A stretch of 64,000 nt of DNA from Prevotella sp. (GCA_017442825.1 JAFRYZ010000044.1:60148-124147); one strand, 5' to 3'. Counted from the stretch's first letter, positions 15,814 through 25,227 are shown. Made by a program: numbers and translations. Notes: generated by a model from the sequence alone, not told the origin.

Positions 15814-17241
15814 ATGAAGCCATTAGTAGAAACAAAGGCAAGAGTGGGTGTGTTCTCAATAGCTCTGGGGGCATACCTGCCACAGTTCCCACAACTCGTA
15901 CCTGAATTCGAGGCGCAGTATGAGGCATTTAAGAAGACACTGCCCAAGACGGTGGACATCATTGACGGGGGCTTGGTGACGACAAAAGAGCAGTCGCAGG
16001 CTGCGGGCGACAAGTTCCGTGCTGCCGACGTGGATCTGGTCATCATGCAACTGCTGACGTATGCCACCTCTTATAATATGCTGCCGGCAGTGCGCGACCT
16101 TGACGTGCCTGTGGTGCTGGTGAACGTACAGAAAAAGAAGGCGCCTGACTATGCAAATACGGACATTCCGACGTGGCTGGGCGAACTGTATGCCTGCGGT
16201 GCTGTGGGCGAGATGGTTGCCGACTTGGAACGTGCAGGAAAGCGCCATGCAGTAATCACGGGTGTGGTTGAGGGGGGAGACCCTGCCGTTGAGAAGGAGA
16301 TTGAGCAATGGTGTCGTGCCGCCCAGGTGCGCCGCCGCTTCCGCGATACAAACATCGCGCAGATTGGTCGTCCCTACCCTGGCATGATGGACCTTTACAT
16401 TGATGAAACGAACCTGTATCACCGCATGTGGCTTTACACCAAGCAGTTTGACTGGGAGAAGATGTGGGCTATCGCCGACAACATCACCGACGAAGATGCC
16501 ATACGCGCCAAGGCGCAGGACATTCTGGACACGTTCGACATTGAGGGCGGAGGAACGATAGAGAAGGTTTGGGACATGGCACGATATGTAGTGGCATTCG
16601 AACAATGGGTGAAGGACGAGCAACTCGGACTGATTGCCTCGCACTACGACGGCTTCGCACAAGGCGTTGCCGGCAAACTGGACTCGATGCTGATTCCTGC
16701 GTTCTCCATGCTCATCAAACAGCATACGGCTTGTGCAGTGGAGGGCGACATGAAGGTGGCGATGGCAATGAGTATCCTGAAGACCATCTCCGGAACGGGA
16801 ACGCTGGCGGAGATGTATTCCATCGACTTCGACAAGGATATTTGCATCATCGGCCACTCTGGTTCTGGCGACTACGACATCTCACAAGCTAAGAAGCCGA
16901 CCATGAAGATTGTGCCGGTGTTCCACGGCAAGAGCGGTGGCGGATATCTGACACAGTTCTATCCACCAACGGGCGACATCACCTACCTCGGCATCACGCA
17001 GGACAAGAACGGTGTGTTCAAGTTTGTGGTGGCTGAGGGTGTCAACGAAGATGGTCCCATCTTCACCTTCGGTGACACGAACATGCGTACTCGCTTCTCT
17101 ATCGGAGCGCGTGAGTTCTGTAACCGATGGAGCGAAGCTGGACCGACGCACCACATGGCGGCTGCCATAGGTCACCACATCGACACAATTCTGAAGGTGG
17201 CAAAGATTTTCAATATCGACGTGGACATCGTCTGCCGATAA
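15814..17241 (+). CDS. L-fucose/L-arabinose isomerase-family protein in the rhamnose operon
   Basis: The 475-residue protein resembles the L-arabinose/L-fucose isomerase superfamily. It has an N-terminal Rossmann-like half (LVIMQLLTYATSYNMLPAVRDLDVPVVLVNVQ), a central region and a C-terminal half with GDMKVAMAMSILKTISG and a terminal HHMAAAIGHHI segment with metal-ligand candidates. It stands between rhamnulokinase and rhamnulose-1-phosphate aldolase, exactly where an L-rhamnose isomerase (RhaA) is needed, yet it does not look like the classic RhaA family. I infer that it isomerises L-rhamnose or another deoxy sugar handled by the operon. The substrate is unproven. Confidence 0.7.
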   Translation: MKPLVETKARVGVFSIALGAYLPQFPQLVPEFEAQYEAFKKTLPKTVDIIDGGLVTTKEQSQAAGDKFRAADVDLVIMQLLTYATSYNMLPAVRDLDVPVVLVNVQKKKAPDYANTDIPTWLGELYACGAVGEMVADLERAGKRHAVITGVVEGGDPAVEKEIEQWCRAAQVRRRFRDTNIAQIGRPYPGMMDLYIDETNLYHRMWLYTKQFDWEKMWAIADNITDEDAIRAKAQDILDTFDIEGGGTIEKVWDMARYVVAFEQWVKDEQLGLIASHYDGFAQGVAGKLDSMLIPAFSMLIKQHTACAVEGDMKVAMAMSILKTISGTGTLAEMYSIDFDKDICIIGHSGSGDYDISQAKKPTMKIVPVFHGKSGGGYLTQFYPPTGDITYLGITQDKNGVFKFVVAEGVNEDGPIFTFGDTNMRTRFSIGAREFCNRWSEAGPTHHMAAAIGHHIDTILKVAKIFNIDVDIVCR

Positions 17242-17276
17242 TGTTTTTGCAATAACAAGAAAGAAAGGATAAAAGA

Positions 17277-18089
17277 ATGATGAAGAGTATTCTGGAAGGC
17301 CGCCCTGCCCTGAAGCAGGAGGTGTATAAAATAGCTGAGGTTGCCGGATATCTATGGCAGAACGGATGGGCTGAGCGTAACGGTGGCAATATCACCGTCA
17401 ACGTGACAGAACTGGTGGACGACGACATCAAAGCGTTGCCTGCCATCAGCGAGGTGATACCCATCGGGGTGACGCTGCCGGCACTGAAGGGTTGCTATTT
17501 CTACTGTAAGGGAACCGGGAAGCGCATGCGAGACCTGGCACGTGAACCGATGGACAATGGTAGCATCATACGAATCATGGACGACTGCGCTTCATACGTC
17601 ATCATTGCCGACAAGGCGGTGATGCCGACCAGTGAACTGCCATCGCACCTGACGGTGCACGCCCACTTGATTGAGAGTGGCAGCAACTACAAGGCTACGG
17701 TGCATACACACCCGATAGAATTGGTTGCCATGAGCCATAACAGAGCTTTCCTGGGCAAGGATGTGCTGACAAATATCCTGTGGTCGATGATTCCAGAGAC
17801 AAAGGCTTTCTGTCCGTTAGGACTGGGTATCGTACCCTACGAATTGCCGGGGTCGAAAGCTCTTGCCGATGCCACGCTGAAAGAACTGGAAGACTACGAC
17901 GTGGTGATGTGGGAGAAGCACGGCGTCTTTGCCAAAGGACTGGACGTCATGGATGCCTTCGACCAGATTGACGTGCTCTCGAAGAGTGCGAAAATCTATA
18001 TCGACGCGAAGTGCATGGGCTTCGAGCCGGAAGGAATGAGCAACGAGCAATTGAAGGAAATGACTGTTGCATTCAATCTACCGAAATAA
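17277..18089 (+). CDS. rhaD: Rhamnulose-1-phosphate aldolase
   Basis: The 270-residue class II aldolase/adducin-fold enzyme has the AERNGGNITVN motif near residue 33. Zinc-ligand histidines occur in VHAHLIESG and VHTHP (about residues 125-147), with a third candidate in EKHGVFA. RhaD cleaves L-rhamnulose 1-phosphate to dihydroxyacetone phosphate and L-lactaldehyde. It is the third gene after rhaB and the isomerase, 35 bp downstream, which completes the cytosolic route. No lactaldehyde reductase or rhamnose transporter gene is adjacent. Confidence 0.92.
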   Translation: MMKSILEGRPALKQEVYKIAEVAGYLWQNGWAERNGGNITVNVTELVDDDIKALPAISEVIPIGVTLPALKGCYFYCKGTGKRMRDLAREPMDNGSIIRIMDDCASYVIIADKAVMPTSELPSHLTVHAHLIESGSNYKATVHTHPIELVAMSHNRAFLGKDVLTNILWSMIPETKAFCPLGLGIVPYELPGSKALADATLKELEDYDVVMWEKHGVFAKGLDVMDAFDQIDVLSKSAKIYIDAKCMGFEPEGMSNEQLKEMTVAFNLPK

Positions 18090-18105
18090 AAACTTTTACG
18101 CTATC

Positions 18106-19092
18106 ATGTACGACCATCACGAGCATCATCATGGGCACCATGAACATTATGAACATCATGAACATCATGGGCATCACAACCACCATCACCATCATCATCA
18201 TCATGGAGGTAAGTTGAAGTCGCTAAACGGCATCTTCATCTTCTCTATCGTCATTAACCTGCTCTTCGTGGGTATTGAGGCGTTGGTGGGCCTGCTGGAG
18301 AACTCGCTGTCGCTGCTGTCTGATGCCGGCCACAACCTGAGCGACGTATTCTCGCTGGTGTTGGTGCTGATAGCATTCAAGTTGGCTAAGCTGCACAGCA
18401 ACCAGCGCTATACTTACGGATACAAGAAATCAACGGTGCTCATCTCGCTGCTCAACGCCATCATCTTGCTGATTGCCGTAGGAGCCATCGTCATAGAGAG
18501 TATCCATAAGTTCTATGAACCCATAGAGGTTAACGGCATCGCTGTTTCATGGACGGCGGGCGTGGGCATCGTCATCAACGGACTGACGGCATTCTTGCTG
18601 ATGAAAGGTCAGAAGGACGACCTGAACGTAAGAGGGGCGTTCCTGCACATGGCTGCCGACACGCTGGTATCTGTCGGAGTTGTCATCTCCGGACTGATCA
18701 TCGCCTACACGGGTTGGAGTATCATTGACCCCATCGTCAGCCTCATCATCGCCTTCATCATCCTCATATCGACATGGGACTTGCTTTCTGGAAGCCTCAG
18801 ACTGTCGCTCGACGGTATGCCGGAAGGACTGACCATGGAAGAGGTGGGCAGGGTGTTGGCACACACACCTCATGTGCTGAGTGCACACCACATTCACGTC
18901 TGGGCTATCAGTACTACCGACAATGCGCTGACGGCACATATCGTCATCGACTCACTGGCAGAGATGGAAAAGGTGAAGGCGGACATCAAGCAACGTCTGT
19001 ACGACATCGGCATAGGACATTCGACGCTGGAAATCGAAGAGAAGGGGGTTACCTGTAGCCACCAACAGTGTGAGGAAGACCCCACATCGTGA
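18106..19092 (+). CDS. Cation diffusion facilitator metal exporter with His-rich N-terminus
   Basis: The 328-residue protein begins with about 34 residues that are mostly histidine, with Glu, Gly and Tyr, ending in eight consecutive His. Six membrane segments then follow. The CDF metal-site motifs are present: SLLSDAGHNLSD in TM2 (the HxxxD/DxxxD-type site) and HMAADTLVSVG in TM5. A C-terminal cytoplasmic ferredoxin-like domain has HHIHVWAI. It exports Zn2+ or a similar divalent ion in exchange for protons. The ATG at 18106 is used because the longer frame would overlap rhaD. It starts 16 bp after rhaD, so it may be co-transcribed. Confidence 0.9.
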   Translation: MYDHHEHHHGHHEHYEHHEHHGHHNHHHHHHHHGGKLKSLNGIFIFSIVINLLFVGIEALVGLLENSLSLLSDAGHNLSDVFSLVLVLIAFKLAKLHSNQRYTYGYKKSTVLISLLNAIILLIAVGAIVIESIHKFYEPIEVNGIAVSWTAGVGIVINGLTAFLLMKGQKDDLNVRGAFLHMAADTLVSVGVVISGLIIAYTGWSIIDPIVSLIIAFIILISTWDLLSGSLRLSLDGMPEGLTMEEVGRVLAHTPHVLSAHHIHVWAISTTDNALTAHIVIDSLAEMEKVKADIKQRLYDIGIGHSTLEIEEKGVTCSHQQCEEDPTS

Positions 19093-19119
19093 GAAATAAA
19101 ACCCGCAAGAAAGAAGACT

Positions 19120-19515
19120 ATGAAAAAAAGACACCTGAACGTGGTTTGTGCCATCGTTAAAGAGAACGACAAATACTTGTGCATGCAACGCCTGCGCTCG
19201 CATAAGAAGTATGAAAGCGAACTGTGGGAGTTTCCCGGAGGAAAGGTTAAGGACGGAGAAAACGACTACGAGGCACTGATTCGCGAAATCAAAGAGGAGA
19301 TGGATTGGGACATCTTCGTAGGTCGCAGGCTTGGAAGTGTTGAACAAGATTATCCCGACTATACCATCACCCTGACGGCTTACCTCTGCCGAGGGACAGA
19401 AGCTCCTTTCAAACTCCTCTCCCACCTGGATGCCAAATGGCTGACACGAGACAAGATGGACGTACTGAAATGGACAGAAGCGGACAACAAATTGATAAAA
19501 GAACTACAACTATGA
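19120..19515 (+). CDS. Nudix hydrolase, 8-oxo-dGTP diphosphatase-like
   Basis: The 131-residue protein is the standard size for MutT-type enzymes. It has a Nudix box GGKVKDGE...REIKEEM (about residues 41-62) and a WEFPGG entry. It probably hydrolyses damaged nucleotides such as 8-oxo-dGTP, though the specificity within the family cannot be read. Its TGA overlaps the ATG of the next gene (ATGA at 19512), so the two are probably translated together. Confidence 0.85.
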   Translation: MKKRHLNVVCAIVKENDKYLCMQRLRSHKKYESELWEFPGGKVKDGENDYEALIREIKEEMDWDIFVGRRLGSVEQDYPDYTITLTAYLCRGTEAPFKLLSHLDAKWLTRDKMDVLKWTEADNKLIKELQL

Positions 19516-20513
19516 GAAAACTGCTACTCTTTCTACTGACAACATGTATGGTGGCTCCCGTTGCCAGCGTCACCGTTCATACCATCGGTGACTCTACCAT
19601 GTGCAACTACAAGGACGATGAAGAACGGCGCGGATGGTGCCAACTGCTACAAATGTATCTGGAGGGCATCACTGTCAATAATCGTGCGTTGAGCGGACGC
19701 AGTTCAAAACAATTCTACAACGAGGAATGGGCGGACGTCAAGAAGGATTTCCAAACGGGTGACTACCTCATCATACAGTTTGCCCACAACGATGAAAAAG
19801 GCAACGGGCTGGATCGTGACGAGGTCATAGAACTTATCGGCAACTACGGCAGTGTGAACGAACGTGGAACATGTCCTTACACCACTTATCACGACTATCT
19901 TAAGAAGTACATCAACGAGGCTCGTGAAGCAGGCGTGACACCCATTCTTGTTTCATCTATCTGCCGCAGCAAATTCAATGCAGACGGTACGGTGACCCGT
20001 TCGGGACAGCACGACTTGGGCGACAACTACAAGGTTGTGGACGTGGCAAACAAAAAAGTGGTCAATGGTACCAAACTGGATGCCAACAACCACAAAATGG
20101 ACTATACAGAGAACATGCGACTCGTAGCGGAAGAAATGAACGTTCAGTATGTTGACTTGATGTCGGCAACCCAAAAGGAATGGGAAAGAATCTATGCCGA
20201 AGGTGGCAAATCGACAGTGGAGACGTATTTCCGTTCGGGCGACGAGACACACGTCAACGAGAAGGGTGCCATCCTTGTTGGAAAACTGGCTGTGCAGGCG
20301 ATGTATGATGCCGATGTGCTACGCCCATACATTAAGAAAGATGCCATTTCTTCTGGTATTACCCTGACAGAGGTTCATACAGAACCTACTATCAGCTACT
20401 ATACCCTTGATGGAAAACAAATTGATTCGACAGACAATGCTTTTCATGGTATTTGTATCGAGAAACGCCGGTATGCAGACAATTCTGTAAAGACTGTCAA
20501 GGTCGTCAGATAA
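19512..20513 (+). CDS. Secreted SGNH esterase, rhamnogalacturonan acetylesterase-like
   Basis: The 333-residue protein has a signal peptide (MRKLLLFLLTT...ASV). The SGNH blocks follow: GDSTM with the nucleophile Ser28, a block II Gly in LSGRSSKQFY, the block III HND in IQFAHNDEKG, and the C-terminal catalytic pair in GDETHVNEKG. This matches CE12-type rhamnogalacturonan acetylesterases that remove acetyl groups from pectin. The last 40 residues (YTLDGKQ...VVR) look like the C-terminal tails of other secreted Prevotella proteins. The nearby rhamnose operon supports a pectin-related role. The start at 19512 gives the signal peptide and ATGA coupling. Confidence 0.85.
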   Translation: MRKLLLFLLTTCMVAPVASVTVHTIGDSTMCNYKDDEERRGWCQLLQMYLEGITVNNRALSGRSSKQFYNEEWADVKKDFQTGDYLIIQFAHNDEKGNGLDRDEVIELIGNYGSVNERGTCPYTTYHDYLKKYINEAREAGVTPILVSSICRSKFNADGTVTRSGQHDLGDNYKVVDVANKKVVNGTKLDANNHKMDYTENMRLVAEEMNVQYVDLMSATQKEWERIYAEGGKSTVETYFRSGDETHVNEKGAILVGKLAVQAMYDADVLRPYIKKDAISSGITLTEVHTEPTISYYTLDGKQIDSTDNAFHGICIEKRRYADNSVKTVKVVR

Positions 20514-20573
20514 TCATTTCCTGAGAAATCCCATACTCCTTTTTCTTTTTCTGAAAAGCTAAGACTACTCACA

Positions 20574-22637
20574 ATGGCAGAGCAAACACTACAACGGATA
20601 CATCAACTGGTTGAGGAACTCAATCAGGCATCGGAAGCTTATTATAACGGCAAGGCGGAGCAGATGACCGACTATGAGTGGGACGCTCGCTTCGACGAAC
20701 TGAAACGGTTGGAAGAGAAAACGGGGATTGTTCTGCCGGAGTCGCCCACACAGAAGGTGTCGGAAGACAACGTCGAAGGACAGAAGGAGGAACATGAGTT
20801 TCCTGCCTTGTCGCTGGCAAAGACGAAACAGACGGCAGAACTGGTGAAATGGGCTGAAGGGCGACCAATCTGGATTTCATGGAAGTTGGACGGTTTGACG
20901 CTCGTAGCCACTTACGACAATGGTAAGCTGACCAAGGTGGTGACGCGCGGCAACGGCCACCTCGGTACCAATATCACGCACCTTGCCAAAGCCATCAACG
21001 GCATTCCGCAAAATATCGAGGAGAAAGGACATACGGTAATACGCGGCGAGGCTGTGATTTCCTACGAAGACTTCGACAGATTTCTGTTGGAGAGCGGTGA
21101 AGACTATGCCAATCCGCGAAACCTGGCTTCGGGGTCGCTGACACTGAAAGACGTGGAGGAGGTGAGACGAAGAAACATACGATGGATTCCTTTCACACTG
21201 GTTTATTCCGAACAGGACATCCCGTCATGGGGGCAGCGCATGGAGTGGCTGAGAGGTCAAGGGTTCTCTCCCGTTGACTGCCAGTTGGTGGAAAATCCTG
21301 ACCTGCAGCAGATAACTGCCGTCATCGACGACTTCACGAAACTGGTGACAAGCAACAGCAACCCCTACCCCGTTGACGGTCTGGTGGTGTCGTACGATGA
21401 TACGGCGTATGCACAAACAGGCAGTGTAACGGGGCATCACGCCACTCGTGCCGGACTCGCCTTCAAATGGCAGGACGAGGCAGCAGAAACGGAACTGATA
21501 GAGATTGAATGGTCGTGTGCGGCAAGCACCATCTCGCCCGTTGCCATCTTCCGACCCGTAGAACTGGAAGGGACGACAGTGAAACGTGCCTCACTATGCA
21601 ACATCAGCGAATGTGAACGACTAGGCATCGGCGGGCAAGGGACAAAGATTTCGGTCATCAAAGCGAACAAGATTATTCCGAAGGTTATCAGCGTCAACGA
21701 ATCGGTGGGCACCTTGCACATTCCCGAACATTGTCCTGTCTGTCAGGCGGCGACAACAATAACGACAAGCGAAGGCAGCGGCACACGCACACTACACTGT
21801 ACAAACCCGACTTGTCCGGCAAAGCAACTGAAAAAATATGCACGCTTCGTGTCGAAAGACGGTATGGACATCGACGGCATGAGCGAACAAACATTGGCTA
21901 AGTTTGTGAACTTGGGATGGATTCAAGAATATGCCGACATCTACAAGTTGCGCAACCACATCCGCGACATTGCTTCTTTGGAGGGTTTCGGCGAGAAATC
22001 GGCTGCCAACATCATGCGTGCCATAGAGAAGGCTCGCGAGGTGGATGCACAGAAACTGCTCATCGCCTTGAGCATTCCGAAATGTGGACCTGATGTTGCC
22101 AAACGACTGTTAGTAAACTACACGTTGGAACAGCTGATGGACTTGGCTGATAATACAAAGGTTGGCGATGGCAACGAGAAGACTGACGAAACGGAAGTGA
22201 ATATGCCGGCAACGGATGTACTATCCCACATTGATGGTATTGGTCCTGAACGTTCCGCACTGATTATCGGATGGTTTAAAAACGAAGACAACAAACTCAT
22301 TCTCAGGAATTTACTAAATGAAGTTCGTGTAATACATAAACAGGTTAAGCCTACTGGCAAACAATGTGACGGACTGACTTTCGTCATCACCGGCGATGTG
22401 CACCACTACAAGAACCGCAACGAACTGAAAGCCTATATTGAGAGTCAGGGTGGCAAAGTAACAGGGAGTGTCAGCAACAGCACGTCGTTCCTCATCAACA
22501 ACGATGTTACTTCAACATCTGGCAAGAACAAGAAGGCGCAGGAACTGGGCATCACTATTCTTTCAGAAGACGACTTCATATCACGCTTCGGTACTGCTGA
22601 ACGTACACCCGAACCAGAACAGCTGTCGCTTTTCTAA
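20574..22637 (+). CDS. ligA: Divergent NAD+-dependent DNA ligase (LigA-like)
   Basis: The 687-residue protein has the full LigA architecture: the Ia domain, an adenylation domain with the KxDG lysine (K104 in SWKLDG), an OB fold, a four-Cys zinc finger (CPVC...CTNPTC), helix-hairpin-helix repeats and a C-terminal BRCT domain (about 590-665). Several conserved segments deviate. The residue two before the lysine is Ser where Glu is usual, TRGDG reads TRGNG, the GRTG region of motif V is replaced by CAAST, and NAAAGS reads NLASGS. It may be a second, specialised ligase, or the single ligase of a divergent lineage. It joins nicks in duplex DNA in the family. Confidence 0.8.
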   Translation: MAEQTLQRIHQLVEELNQASEAYYNGKAEQMTDYEWDARFDELKRLEEKTGIVLPESPTQKVSEDNVEGQKEEHEFPALSLAKTKQTAELVKWAEGRPIWISWKLDGLTLVATYDNGKLTKVVTRGNGHLGTNITHLAKAINGIPQNIEEKGHTVIRGEAVISYEDFDRFLLESGEDYANPRNLASGSLTLKDVEEVRRRNIRWIPFTLVYSEQDIPSWGQRMEWLRGQGFSPVDCQLVENPDLQQITAVIDDFTKLVTSNSNPYPVDGLVVSYDDTAYAQTGSVTGHHATRAGLAFKWQDEAAETELIEIEWSCAASTISPVAIFRPVELEGTTVKRASLCNISECERLGIGGQGTKISVIKANKIIPKVISVNESVGTLHIPEHCPVCQAATTITTSEGSGTRTLHCTNPTCPAKQLKKYARFVSKDGMDIDGMSEQTLAKFVNLGWIQEYADIYKLRNHIRDIASLEGFGEKSAANIMRAIEKAREVDAQKLLIALSIPKCGPDVAKRLLVNYTLEQLMDLADNTKVGDGNEKTDETEVNMPATDVLSHIDGIGPERSALIIGWFKNEDNKLILRNLLNEVRVIHKQVKPTGKQCDGLTFVITGDVHHYKNRNELKAYIESQGGKVTGSVSNSTSFLINNDVTSTSGKNKKAQELGITILSEDDFISRFGTAERTPEPEQLSLF

Positions 22638-22692
22638 AGGATTATATCATAAGAAACAAACGTTCGGCGTAACACCAAATGCTTTCCTATTT

Positions 22693-23277
22693 CTAAGGAA
22701 TCTTTATCAGTTTTTGCGTCTGCAATGACAACTGCCATTGCGGATGCTGTTTGATATATGCCACACACTGGGCAACAATCTCCTGATTGCGTACTTCATC
22801 ACCAGTATCGCATGGCTGCAGATAGTGCAAGGCATCAATAGAGGCATAAGGGCTGGGGTCGTGGACACCGTCAAAGATGACTTTCACCTCATTAACATGC
22901 TGTACAAGCCGTTTCGGAGCATACTCAACGAAACTGTCTTTTGGCGAATACGTCACCCAATCAACTCCATCGGCAACAAATCCCGTCCCGTTGGTCTCCA
23001 TCGCCAAATAATAACCTTCGGCTTTCAAGGCTTGCACCAACGGTGCGTCAACCTGCAATGTCGGTTCACCTCCTGTCAGTACAACAAAACCACACAACTT
23101 CCAGGGTTGAACGGCGGCAACAATATCTTCTGCCGACATCTCCCGATAACTTTGGAAATCGGTATCGCAGAACGGACATCGCATATTGCAACCACTCATG
23201 CGGATAAAAATCGCTGCACGCCCAGTATGCCTGCCCTCCCCTTGCAGGGTATAGAAAATATCATTAATCCGATACAT
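22693..23277 (-). CDS. queE: 7-carboxy-7-deazaguanine synthase (radical SAM)
   Basis: The 194-residue protein has FYTLQGEG near the N-terminus and the radical-SAM cysteine motif CNMRCPFC (CxxxCxxC). It also has TGGEPTLQ and METNGT for S-adenosylmethionine and substrate binding. QueE converts 6-carboxy-tetrahydropterin to 7-carboxy-7-deazaguanine in queuosine (preQ0) synthesis. It lies just downstream of queD (8 bp to this ATG), the previous step. The ATG at 23277 is preferred over the GTG directly before it. Confidence 0.93.
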   Translation of the reverse strand: MYRINDIFYTLQGEGRHTGRAAIFIRMSGCNMRCPFCDTDFQSYREMSAEDIVAAVQPWKLCGFVVLTGGEPTLQVDAPLVQALKAEGYYLAMETNGTGFVADGVDWVTYSPKDSFVEYAPKRLVQHVNEVKVIFDGVHDPSPYASIDALHYLQPCDTGDEVRNQEIVAQCVAYIKQHPQWQLSLQTQKLIKIP

Positions 23278-23285
23278 CACGATGA

Positions 23286-23651
23286 TTAAAGCAGAAACTT
23301 GGCATCAATAGGGAATTTGTCGTCGTAAGCCATCGCAACATTCATATGCGACTCTTCAACGATAGCCTTGTAGCACTCAGGAAACTGGTTGACAATCCAC
23401 TCGGCAACATTCTCTGCCGTAGGATTGAACGGCAGCAATTCGTTGAAGTTACCGTGGTCGAGATAACCGTGTATCTTCTCCTTCACACGTTTGTAGTCCA
23501 ACACCATTCCCTCGGCATTCTTCTCTTTCGATGCTAAGAATACGGTAATCATCCAATTGTGTCCGTGCAACCGCGTACACTTACTGTCATAGGGTAATGT
23601 CAACTGATGACAGCCCGACACTTCCATTTTCTTTGAAATACAATATACCAT
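23286..23651 (-). CDS. queD: 6-carboxytetrahydropterin synthase
   Basis: The 121-residue protein is of the 6-pyruvoyl-tetrahydropterin-synthase fold. Zinc-ligand histidines are present (SGCHQL and LHGHNWMI), with the [10 protein letters not shown] and [10 protein letters not shown] motifs and the late Glu in the [11 protein letters not shown] segment. It makes 6-carboxy-tetrahydropterin from dihydroneopterin triphosphate, the first committed step to queuosine. It is in an operon with queE. A TACCTTTG promoter element stands at 23731-23738 and is divergent from trmD. Confidence 0.93.
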   Translation of the reverse strand: MVYCISKKMEVSGCHQLTLPYDSKCTRLHGHNWMITVFLASKEKNAEGMVLDYKRVKEKIHGYLDHGNFNELLPFNPTAENVAEWIVNQFPECYKAIVEESHMNVAMAYDDKFPIDAKFLL

Positions 23652-23730
23652 ACGTTCAAAAAGCTTCCACCAAGCCGGTGGGTAGGGAAAAATTTAATCG
23701 TTTTTTCAGTTAAATTATTCTTTTCGGCTG

Positions 23731-23738
23731 CAAAGGTA
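23731..23738 (-). promoter_or_regulatory. -7 promoter element (TACCTTTG) of queD-queE
   Basis: TAnnTTTG on the minus strand, 80 bp before the queD ATG. Confidence 0.5.
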
Positions 23739-23761
23739 CAAAATTATTATGAATTATTTCG

Positions 23762-23769
23762 TAACTTTG
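23762..23769 (+). promoter_or_regulatory. -7 promoter element (TAACTTTG) of trmD
   Basis: TAnnTTTG on the plus strand, only 9 bp before the trmD ATG, so the mRNA leader would be extremely short. Confidence 0.5.
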
Positions 23770-23777
23770 CCAACAAT

Positions 23778-24464
23778 ATGAGAATTGACATTATCACCGT
23801 ATTACCAGAGATGCTGGAAGGATTTGTGCACGAATCTATTCTGGCACGGGCACAGAAGAAAGGTCTTGCTGAGATTCACCTGCACAATCTGCGTGACTAC
23901 ACATTAGACAAGTGGCGCCGCGTTGACGACTATCCTTACGGCGGCTTTGCGGGCATGGTGATGCAGTGTGAGCCTATCGACCGTTGTATCTCGGCACTGA
24001 AGGCAGAACGCGACTACGATGAGGTGTTTTTCACCTCACCCGATGGAGAACAATTCAACCAGCATGTAGCCAACGAGTTGTCGATGCTGGGCAACATCAT
24101 TATCCTCTGCGGTCATTACAAAGGCATCGACCACCGCATCCGGGAACATTTAATTACGCGTGAGATTTCCATTGGCGACTATGTGCTGACGGGCGGAGAA
24201 CTGGCAGCTGCCATCATGGCTGATGCCATTGTGCGCGTGGTGCCGGGAGTCATTGGCGACGAACAGAGTGCCCTCTCCGATTGCTTCCAAGACGACATGC
24301 TCTCTGCCCCTATCTATACGCGCCCTGCTGACTACAAAGGATGGAAGGTGCCAGAAATTCTGCTGAGTGGCAACGAGGCGAAAATCAAGCAGTGGGAGTT
24401 CGACCAAGCGATGGAACGTACCCGCCGACTTAGACCCGACTTGCTGAAAGAAAAACTTAAATAA
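23778..24464 (+). CDS. trmD: tRNA (guanine37-N1)-methyltransferase
   Basis: The 228-residue protein has [12 protein letters not shown] at the start, the GGFAGMVMQ loop, [10 protein letters not shown] and the [10 protein letters not shown] motif of the SPOUT trefoil knot that binds S-adenosylmethionine. It methylates G37 of tRNAs to keep the reading frame. All family landmarks are present at the usual length. It is followed after 15 bp by the RraA-like gene, so the sugar-acid genes may be read from the same transcript. Confidence 0.96.
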   Translation: MRIDIITVLPEMLEGFVHESILARAQKKGLAEIHLHNLRDYTLDKWRRVDDYPYGGFAGMVMQCEPIDRCISALKAERDYDEVFFTSPDGEQFNQHVANELSMLGNIIILCGHYKGIDHRIREHLITREISIGDYVLTGGELAAAIMADAIVRVVPGVIGDEQSALSDCFQDDMLSAPIYTRPADYKGWKVPEILLSGNEAKIKQWEFDQAMERTRRLRPDLLKEKLK

Positions 24465-24479
24465 CAAATATCAACAACG

Positions 24480-25175
24480 ATGACCAATCTTTGGAAAAAC
24501 GACGAGGAACTGTTTGACATTGCTCGTAAAGAACTGTTTACGGCATTAGTAGGTGACGTACTCGACAAGATGGGGTTTCTTCACCAATTTCTCCCCCCAC
24601 ACATCAAGCCTTTGCGCCGCGACATGATTGTCATAGGACGTGCCATGCCCGTTCTGGAAGCCGATGTCTTTGCCGAACGACAGGAGAACACGCACCTGGA
24701 CGTGATGCGCAAACCTTTCGGCATCATGTTCGAAGCTCTTGACCAACTGCAGGCTGGCGAAGTGTATATCTGCAGTGGTTCGTCACCCCGTTATGCGTTG
24801 TGGGGCGGACTGATGAGTACTCGTGCCATAGCCATAGGTGCTGCCGGTGCCGTGCTTGATGGTTTTTCGCGTGACACCAATGAGATTCTGCGCCTGAATT
24901 TCCCTACTTTTTCACAGGGAACATACGCACAAGATCAAGGACCTCGCGGCAAAGTGATTGACTATCGGGTACCTATTGAGTTCGGAGGCATCAACGTTCG
25001 CCCGGGAGACATCGTCTTCGGCGATCTTGACGGTGTCATCATCGTTCCTCGTGAGGCTGAGGAAGAAGCTTTCGCAGGGGCCATTGAGAAGGCACGAGGC
25101 GAGAAACTGGTCAAGCAGGCATTGGAACAGGGTATGAGCACCGTTGATGCTTTTGAAAAATTTGGAATTATGTAA
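24480..25175 (+). CDS. RraA-family aldolase-like protein
   Basis: The 231-residue protein of the RraA/HMG-aldolase fold has GAVLDGFSRDTNEI (the RD pair at the metal site) and the PGDIVFGDLDGVIIVP signature. Members without the regulator context commonly cleave 4-hydroxy-2-oxo acids to pyruvate and a second carbonyl compound. Here it heads a gene set with a dehydrogenase, an organic-anion-type transporter and two dehydratase-like proteins, so an aldol-cleavage step in sugar-acid breakdown is likely. The exact substrate is unknown, and RraA-like inhibition of RNase E is less likely in this context. Confidence 0.75.
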   Translation: MTNLWKNDEELFDIARKELFTALVGDVLDKMGFLHQFLPPHIKPLRRDMIVIGRAMPVLEADVFAERQENTHLDVMRKPFGIMFEALDQLQAGEVYICSGSSPRYALWGGLMSTRAIAIGAAGAVLDGFSRDTNEILRLNFPTFSQGTYAQDQGPRGKVIDYRVPIEFGGINVRPGDIVFGDLDGVIIVPREAEEEAFAGAIEKARGEKLVKQALEQGMSTVDAFEKFGIM

Positions 25176-25177
25176 TC

Positions 25178-25227
25178 CATCTAGGAAATCCTAGGAAAAC
25201 CTAGGAAATCCTAGAATAACCTAGTAT
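25178..25227. repeat. Period-10 tandem array (CCTAGGAAAT units)
   Basis: About five units such as CCTAGGAAAT and CCTAGGAAAA fill the gap between the RraA-like and SDR genes, starting right after the stop codon. Confidence 0.85.
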
